A stretch of DNA of 64,000 nt from Zea mays (lineage: Eukaryota > Streptophyta > Magnoliopsida > Poales > Poaceae). Location of the stretch: the NCBI RefSeq assembly GCF_902167145.1, contig NC_050097.1:43818095-43882094 (forward strand), in the 5' to 3' direction. The notes beneath the pieces are model-generated. The model had not been told where the DNA came from. It was given only the letters and a program-made list of their open reading frames with translations, and did not search any database. Position 1 is the first letter of the stretch; every line of letters begins with the position of its first letter. This document shows, piece by piece, positions 57,901 to 64,000 of this stretch. A program made the translations under genes and the position numbers.

Positions 57901-58714
57901 GTTTTATCATGTTACCTACCACCAAAGACAATCCAAGGCTTTCATTTCTCAACCGAGCAGCACCTGCTTAACCATGATAGCACAGAGAATGGCAAAAGCT
58001 CTAGCATAGCATATCCTACCTCAACTGCAAAAAGAGAGTCAAATCCAGTGATGCGTACAGTTTTGCCGCCAACACCCATGTCCTATAAACAGCACAAGCA
58101 AGACATTCAACAAAGATACTAAAGAGATTTTTTTCGACAAGCTGACAGAGGCTTTCAGGTACTTGTTCAAATAAATCACCGAGTGACGGAGATGGTTCCG
58201 TCGAAACAATAGCTGTTGGTTCACCATGGTTGGCAAACTTCACAGCAAGCGACGCCGCCATGCTTGTTTTCCCCACACCACCTTTGCCTCCAAATACATA
58301 GCACCTCCGTGTAGAGGCAAGCATCTCGCTGAATCCTCCACTCGCATCCACCAAACTGGAATTGTGTCTTTCTGTACAATATTTTCAGCAAGAGCAGAGT
58401 CAGCATTTCCCTTACTACTTCAGGGGAGCATCGCGTGCTTTGAGTAATCAAATATATGAAGCAGGAGAATCGGGGGCAGCGAGATTGTTGGGGTCACTGA
58501 AAATCTAAGATTTAGAACATTCCAGCACAACAACCATGAAAAATCGCACGCATTAGCTTCGAGCTAAATGAGAAATGAATTGACAAGAGGACAAACGCTG
58601 CAAGTTCCGGTGATACACGAGGGGCAGCACGGGCTTCTCTACCGCCGGTGCAGAGATCCGGCGGCAGGCGAAGGCGGCGAGTCGGCGGTATATAGGGTTT
58701 ATGAGCGCCGCCAT
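54969..58714 (-). CDS. Organelle-type GET3/ArsA-family ATPase, 11 exons, 374 residues, altered switch I
   Basis: Exons on the minus strand: 58714-58597, 58371-58163, 58082-58020, 57722-57624, 57019-56954, 56871-56803, 56711-56646, 55966-55904, 55816-55718, 55477-55343, 55106-54969. All introns have GT...AG ends and the 1125-bp frame has no stop until TAG at 54971-54969. The N-terminus (about 40 residues, Arg/Ala-rich, few acids) looks like a transit peptide. Deviant Walker A GGKGGVGKTS is at 67-76, a switch II-like DAPSTGHT at 204-211, CXXC at C321/C324, and the C-terminus GVPALRFLSDSVWK is family-typical. GET3 proteins hydrolyse ATP to deliver tail-anchored membrane proteins; plants have plastid and mitochondrial forms. 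Here the usual STDPAHSLSD reads STEPSPSLGD (96-105), so the catalytic Asp is Glu98. Expression and activity are unproven. Confidence 0.88.
57373..57507. mobile_element. Short MITE in an intron of the GET3-like gene (135 bp)
   Basis: Ends GGGTTTGTTTGGATGG and, read inward, GGGCGTGTTTGGATGG. No clear target duplication was found, so the superfamily is open. It lies in the intron between the third and fourth coding exons (57020-57623). Confidence 0.65.
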
Positions 58715-58826
58715 TTTGTTCCGGCTCAGGGTTCTGTCCTTTCTGTTTAAGTAGGAGAACAGATGTTTTGCCAAACGTAATGATGTAATATACTATTATT
58801 TTAATAATCTGCATGTAAGTCAACTA

Positions 58827-58905
58827 GTTAAGATGGTCGAGTGTTTAAAGTATCAGTTTTAGGTACCGAACTGAAAGGGCATTGGTTCAAATCCCATTTT
58901 TGACA
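58827..58905 (+). pseudogene. tRNA-Leu-like sequence, probably a decayed tRNA gene
   Basis: 79 bp with type II tRNA layout: GTTAAGA / TTTTGAC acceptor stem (with wobble pairs), an A-box-like GATGGTCGAGTG, anticodon loop with TAG in AGTTTTAGGTACC, a short variable arm (CTGAAAGGGC), and B box GGTTCAAATCC. It resembles plant nuclear tRNA-Leu(CAG) with several C-to-T changes, including one that would turn the anticodon into TAG. D-arm pairing is weak. It could be a SINE head, but no SINE body follows. Confidence 0.6.
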
Positions 58906-59246
58906 ATTATTTTTAATTTCTAAGTCCCTTCCATTTCGAATCCCTTATTTATTGATTTTGATTTTTGAATCATTTCTATAGCATTCTTGACAATAAAACT
59001 TTTAAAGTTTTATTTTTTCTTCATTTTGTTTTGGAAGCATTTCTAATGTTCTATATCATTCTTGACAATGTTCTTTTTAATTTCTAAGTTTCCATTTCGA
59101 AACATTTTTATTATCACCTCATGGTTTTGATTTTTTTTTTCTATTTTTCCATTTGATTTTGAAGCGTTTCTATATCATTCTTGACAATATATTCTTTTAT
59201 GTCTCAATGTTTCTATTTTAAAGCATTTTTATTATGACTCATGGTC
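58906..59246. repeat. AT-rich spacer with a repeated ATCATTCTTGACAAT phrase
   Basis: TTCTATA(T/G)CATTCTTGACAAT-like phrases recur near 58975, 59049 and 59171, each followed by AT-rich DNA, and the phrases CATTTCGAA and TTTATTATGACTCATGG / TTATTATCACCTCATGG recur. This looks like degenerate tandem duplication. No gene. Confidence 0.5.
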
Positions 59247-62200
59247 TGTAAGACCTCAAAATCTTATCTTAAGAATTTAGTAAAATTCTCCAAAATTTTT
59301 GAGTAAATCCCCTAGAAAAGAATCTCCTCTTTTATAAAATAAACATGTTTTCTAATAAAGGACATCTATATGAATTAGGTTATCTCTTTTATTTGAACTA
59401 TAAAATTTAGATAAAGCATCTCCTAGTAAAGGTTGTACACTAGAAATTTGCTCCTCATAAAAACAACTATTTTTGTGTATGTGAATTTGCATATTTAAAA
59501 ACATGATACTTAAATGAGATAATAATAAATATTTATACACCTTGCATCATGTTGGAATTTATTTAATTGTGCATTTAAAAATAATAATAATAGGAATATA
59601 CAAATGGTGAAATAGATATTTAAACCTAAATTTGGAAATTAAGATGTGGAGAAAGGAAGAAAAGAAATATTATAAAATTCATAATAAAATAACGTAAACT
59701 CTATCCATACTAGTAATATTAAAATCTACCTTTAGTTTGAGTACAAAATTCATATTCATAGTTGAATTCAAATTCAAAACCTAAATATGAAAATGAGAGA
59801 AAATAGAAAATAGAAATGGAAATAGAAAAGAAAAAGAAGAAAACCCGCTAATGGGCCACACCCTCACATTCCGGCCCACTTCTCCTTACCCCGCCAGCCC
59901 ACTTCTGCCTCCGGTTCCACGCGCGCGCCTAGGAGTGTTCCGTCTCCCCGACATGTGGGTCCACCCTGTCATATCTATCTCTCGCCTGCGCGCAACAGAC
60001 CCCGCGCGGACTCCGGCGAAATCCTCGCGCTCGTGCAGCTAAACCGAACTCCGTTGAGCAAAACGCGCCTGGACTCTGTTGCCTGCTGCCCGCGCTTGCT
60101 TGCAGTGTTCTCCCTGACTCGTGGGACCTCTACGACATGGCCATCTTCTCTAGTGGGTGCGCGCGCGGCAGATCCATGCCGCGTTTAGTCCGAGGATTTG
60201 TTAGGATTCCATCGATTTGACCATATCCATCCCGCCGCATCACAATTCACACCTATAAAATAGCTACCCTAGCCTCGGCTTGGGGTATCAATCAATCGCG
60301 CCAGGAAGCTTCAACGCGAGGCGCTCGTCACCGAGTGCAGGAGAGAGAGATAGAGAGCGGCTAGTGCGGATCTTCATCGGGCGCGGTGTAAAGATGGATG
60401 GACTCGGTTCGTTGCTCGCTGGGGGGAAACTTCACCGTGGAGCACGAACGCTTGGGGGTCTGGCTCAGGGTGGGGATCACCGGGCGGACCGGGCCCTTGG
60501 TCGGCGGACACCGCAGCAGGCGGGGAGCGACCGCTGCTCTACCTCGCGTAAGGAAGAAGATGGAGGACCGTTGGATGCGCGATGAAAGATTGAGGTATGA
60601 GGATTGTTGTCGGACGTGGATTGGAAATCCAAAGGATAGAACGGTTTAATGCGGGGAAAGATTTTGGACCGTAGATCTGGGATCAGACGCGTAGCGTTAG
60701 ATCGCGGGTGCTGAAAATCTGGGCCCTCGGTTTTAGATCAGACGGCTGGAAATTAAAGATACCTCTTCGGCGTGGTCGGTTTACAAAAGAAACCCTAGGT
60801 TTATTCGAATTGATGCACGTCGTCCTGCGTGGGGGTAAATACGAGTCTTAGGAACTTTTGAAAAATAGCCCATGTGTTCCCTGATAATTATGCGCCTAGT
60901 CCAGTGATTTAGGAAAGTAGGAAAAACAATATAGAAAATACTTTTCTAGCACAAAAATAATTCTAGAACTTGTGAAATTCATAGTAAATTCATTTTAACT
61001 CCAAATTGAGTCATTCCAGCTGCAATAATTTTGTATTAATATTGTTTATCACCTAGTACCTTTGTTTAACCATGAAACTTGAATTAAAATTGCTCAATTA
61101 AATTAATTTATTCTAGGTGCTAAATAATTTCAGAAATTCATAACTCAATAACCATAACTCCGTTTTGATCCATTCTAGTTGCGTTAGTCTCACAATAATA
61201 TTTATTATCATATGGTAACTTTGTTTTGTCATGAGATATAGGTTAGAATGTTGCACTTAGTCTATTATATACTTAATCACGTGGATCTCGAACCTACGAT
61301 CTCGTAGCGGCGCGTAAATTATTATTATGCAGTTTGTGCTTATGTTTGGTGTGATGTTAATTATGTCTATACCATGTTTGTTTGTATTGCTACGACTAGC
61401 AGTGAGGTCACGAGTCACCTAAAGATCATCCTAGTACCTGGAATCTCAAGTCCCAGGCAAGTTGTGCCCTTGATCACTTACTTTTTATCCAGTCATGTTC
61501 TTATTAATCATAATGATTTGCATAGGTTAATTTTGATGGGACCCAATAGGTTACCCTAGATTTTGACTATCTTTATACCTTGTTTCACCACTGGTTTTAC
61601 TACTAAATTTTTGGGTAGTACATGCTATTGCTTTATGGGGTTTTGGGTATAGAGATATTCACTACTCATGATTACACTTTTTATTATTTGTTCATTATTT
61701 ACTGTTCATGATAAGATCATTATGTTAATGGGAACATGGAGAACCACCCGGGAAAACAGTGCTACCACAAGGGTTTAATGGGACGCCCTTGGCTGATTAA
61801 CTAGGAAAGCTAGTGGATGACTACCTTATCCGAAAGGGGCAAGGGCAGTAGGGGAGTGGTAAGTGTAGGGAGGTCCTTGGTTGATTTTGCTGCGATGGCG
61901 GTCAGGCGAGGGATTCCTGCACTGGAGCTTCCTATAAACTGTAGTGGGTTTTCTGAAGCTAGTGGAACTTTGTAAAGGCCTCGTAGTGTTATCCTGCCTT
62001 GCCTCCTCGGTAGAGGTGTATGGGATTGGTCATCTCTTGGCAAATGGGTAACATGACTTGTGGGTAAAGATGTGCAACCTCTGCAGAGTATAAAACCGGT
62101 ATACTAGCCGTGCTCACGGTCATGAGCAGCTCAGACACTCACATGATTAATTTATGGAACTAAATTCAATTTGTCATATGCATTGCATCACAGGTGATGT

Positions 62201-62704
62201 TGTTATTTTTGTTCTACTACTTAATTGGGTTTGGTATTTACTTATACTTAGTAATTGCTAATAAAATTTTGACCAACTTTAAAAGCAATGCTCAGCTTCA
62301 ACCATCCTCTTTGGTAAGCCTTACACTTCACGTGAACTCCCACCTTTGGCGAGTTCAGGCACATTATTCCCCACAACTTGTTGAGCTATGAACGTATGCG
62401 AGCTCACTCTTGTTGTCTCACACCCCCACAGGTCAAGAACAGGTACCACAGGATGAGGCGCATGGAGGATGCTGAAATGTGTTCGTGAGAGGTCTAGGTC
62501 ATCGTCTCCCAGTCAACTTTGGGTTGCTGGACCGTTGTCTCCTTATAATATAATTATTTATTTTGTACATAACTCCTATTATATAGTAAAGATGTGAAAT
62601 TCGATCATGTGCCATGATTCATCATATGTGTGAGACTTGGTCCCAGCACACCTGGTGATTATGTTCGCGCCTGGGTCTTGGTGCCCCGAAATCTGGGTGT
62701 GACA
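59247..62704 (+). repeat. Probable solo LTR (3458 bp) of a Tekay/Del-like gypsy element
   Basis: It starts TGTAAGACCTCAAAATCT and ends AGATTTCGGGGCAC-complementary sequence ...GGGTGTGACA, so the ends form an imperfect inverted repeat. A TATA box (TATAAAA, 60254-60260) lies about 1 kb in. There is no open frame of note, no PBS after the right end and no PPT before the left. Length and end sequences fit the very long LTRs of Tekay/Del-type elements. The flanking pentamers TGGTC and AATCG do not match, so either the boundaries are off or the copy formed by inter-element recombination. Confidence 0.55.
60254..60260 (+). promoter_or_regulatory. TATA box of the solo LTR
   Basis: TATAAAA in ACCTATAAAATAG, followed about 30 bases later by a plausible start region. 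It would drive transcription toward the GC-rich segment at 60280-60650. Confidence 0.5.
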
Positions 62705-62789
62705 AATCGGCTCGCTTTTTCTTTATCTTTGTTGCTTAGATTGTGTACAACATTTCATCCATATGGCTATATAAAACATTTTTTTCAAT

Positions 62790-63240
62790 TGTAGATTACA
62801 CTGTTCACAGAGTGGAGTTTGAATATAGATTTGAATATAGATATGAAGATGAGTAGGCTGCTCATATAGTCACCCAAAATATTATTTTGCATTGTATACT
62901 ACATTGTTCACAAAATAGAGTTTAAATATAGAGCCCTATTTGGAACAAAGTTTTTAAAAACCACAATTTTTGAAATACTACAATATACTTTAGTCATGAC
63001 AATATCATAGTTTAAAATAGTAGTCTTGAAAACTGAGGTTCAAACCTAAATTTAGAATATCTTAAAACAACTACAGTATTTGCAGTACTTCAGTTTTAAA
63101 ATAGAGATTTTAGCTAGCTTGTCAAACACCATTATGTATATAATACTGCAGTATTTGAGAATATTGCAGTATTCTTCCAAAACCGTGAAAAACTTCACAT
63201 CCAAACACCCCCGGATATGAGGATGAGTAAGTTGCTGGAG
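62790..63240. repeat. Duplicated segment, the second copy split by a MITE-like insertion
   Basis: The phrase ACTGTTCACAGAGTGGAGTTT...GATATGAAGATGAGTAGGCTGCT (about 62800-62858) recurs as CATTGTTCACAAAATAGAGTTTAAATATA (about 62903-62930) and GGATATGAGGATGAGTAAGTTGCT (63212-63236). The 280 bp between (about 62931-63211) has ends resembling GAGCCCTATTTGGAAC and, read inward, GGGGGTGTTTGGATG, and an AT-rich centre with CAGTATT repeats. Confidence 0.5.
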
Positions 63241-63867
63241 ATAGCCTTAAGCTTCCGCACAACCCTCTTCTTTTTTAGTCCAATAATAGAAAATCATGCA
63301 ACATAAGTTCCTCTAATTGCACATGAAACATGGATAGCGTGCAACAATTATATTACTAGGATTGATGTAAGAAAAATGTATATGAGGACGAGAACCATGT
63401 CCGGTATACTTTTTGGCCCGCCCTACATTCATAGCATAGATGGATCAATTTTTTCTGTTTGGGTCATCGAGAGTTAGAGACCTGTAAATAGATAACAACA
63501 TAAATTGATCTGGCTCCATAGAACGTGTTTCCCCCATCCCCCTCTCGTAGCGAGAAGAAATTGTGAAAATAAGTCACTCTTCGACTGCACTCTATAAAAT
63601 AGGTCGACTCTCGCTGAATATGTCAAAATGGGTCTATCTAGTGTGGGTTTGTTGTCAAAATGCCGAGTTGGATAATTAGATCGTCTCACAAGTGGCCACA
63701 AGTGCGCTTTTGACTAAAATAACCCTCCTTCCATGTTGCTATCCATCGACATGCTATGCTGATGTTGTGGCAATAGTGGTGGCGTCGCTGCTGGATATGG
63801 GTGCGTCGAGGGCTTCGACGACCCAAGGAGCTTATCGTCTTTCTCGAGGAATATCTCAAACATCCGA

Positions 63868-64000
63868 CTACCAACAACGCCTCTGACCCCCTTCCTCGTC
63901 CTCGTCTACATCCTCGTTGACGACCACGTAGGACTCCCCAACGATGTCGAGGTATGTGTCGAAGGTGAGGTCATCTGGCAGTGCGACGCCACCGAGGAGG
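63868..64000 (-). CDS. Possible C-terminal end of a host gene (cut by the window edge)
   Basis: On the minus strand a frame enters at the window edge and stays open for 44 codons to TAG at 63870-63868. The sequence includes a ...LPDDLTFDTYLDIVGES... stretch and an acidic tail (EDVDEDEEGG), and is more GC-rich than the DNA to its left. No family recognised. The open frame is short enough to be chance. Confidence 0.3.
   Translation of the reverse strand, partial: LLGGVALPDDLTFDTYLDIVGESYVVVNEDVDEDEEGGQRRCW

Noticed and set aside
60280..60649. Overlapping open frames downstream of the TATA box in the solo LTR
   Set aside because: They lie in the GC-rich leader of an LTR. Two frames are equally open and neither has a recognisable product.

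Overview
This is plant nuclear DNA, almost certainly maize or a close Zea relative. The copia elements have the form of maize Sireviruses (Ji/Opie type: TGAAAGGGAA LTR starts, CACCGGAC palindromes in the LTRs, several AGGGGGAG tracts before the 3' LTR), and the window shows the nested-retrotransposon layout typical of maize intergenic DNA. Family names come from memory and were not checked against a database.

Left block (1-28168): a degenerate Ty3/gypsy element of Tat-like type (element C, + strand) has been opened three times. Element D, whose 3' LTR ends at 1298, sits inside its 5' LTR. Sirevirus A (5602-14479, + strand, TSD ATACC) splits its protease. Sirevirus-like element B (17222-26025, - strand, TSD CCAAT, gag but no pol) sits between its RNase H and integrase, and B itself carries a Tourist-like MITE (23573-23890). 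C, A and B belong to two superfamilies, yet all carry many copies of the palindrome CGGACNGTCCG. In each of them the two LTRs differ in how many copies they hold.

Middle block (28169-52153): after a stretch of decayed repeat sequence, a Tourist-like MITE (TSD TTA) was hit by a full-length L1-type LINE (element F, 12-bp TSD AAAGATTACACT). The LINE was then split inside its first zinc knuckle by a second Tat-like gypsy element (E, 30958-44954, - strand, flanks CCTGG/CCTAG). Later a 531-bp hAT-type MITE entered its 3' end. Element E carries two extra genes antisense to gag-pol: a small acidic protein with its own TATA box, and a four-exon gene resembling the 'putative gypsy type transposon' domain family with a coiled-coil tail. 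It also holds 41-bp, 89-bp and 60-bp tandem arrays.

Right block (52154-64000) is closest to ordinary host DNA: short hAT and Tourist MITEs, one intact 11-exon host gene on the - strand (54969-58714) for an organelle-type GET3/ArsA ATPase of 374 residues with altered switch I residues, a decayed tRNA-Leu just upstream of it, a probable 3.46-kb solo LTR (59247-62704), and the end of a possible minus-strand coding region at the right edge.

Apart from the GET3-like gene, nearly all coding capacity belongs to mobile elements. Most of it is broken by stops that a single C-to-T change on one strand would explain. Sirevirus A keeps an intact pol and is the youngest-looking autonomous element.
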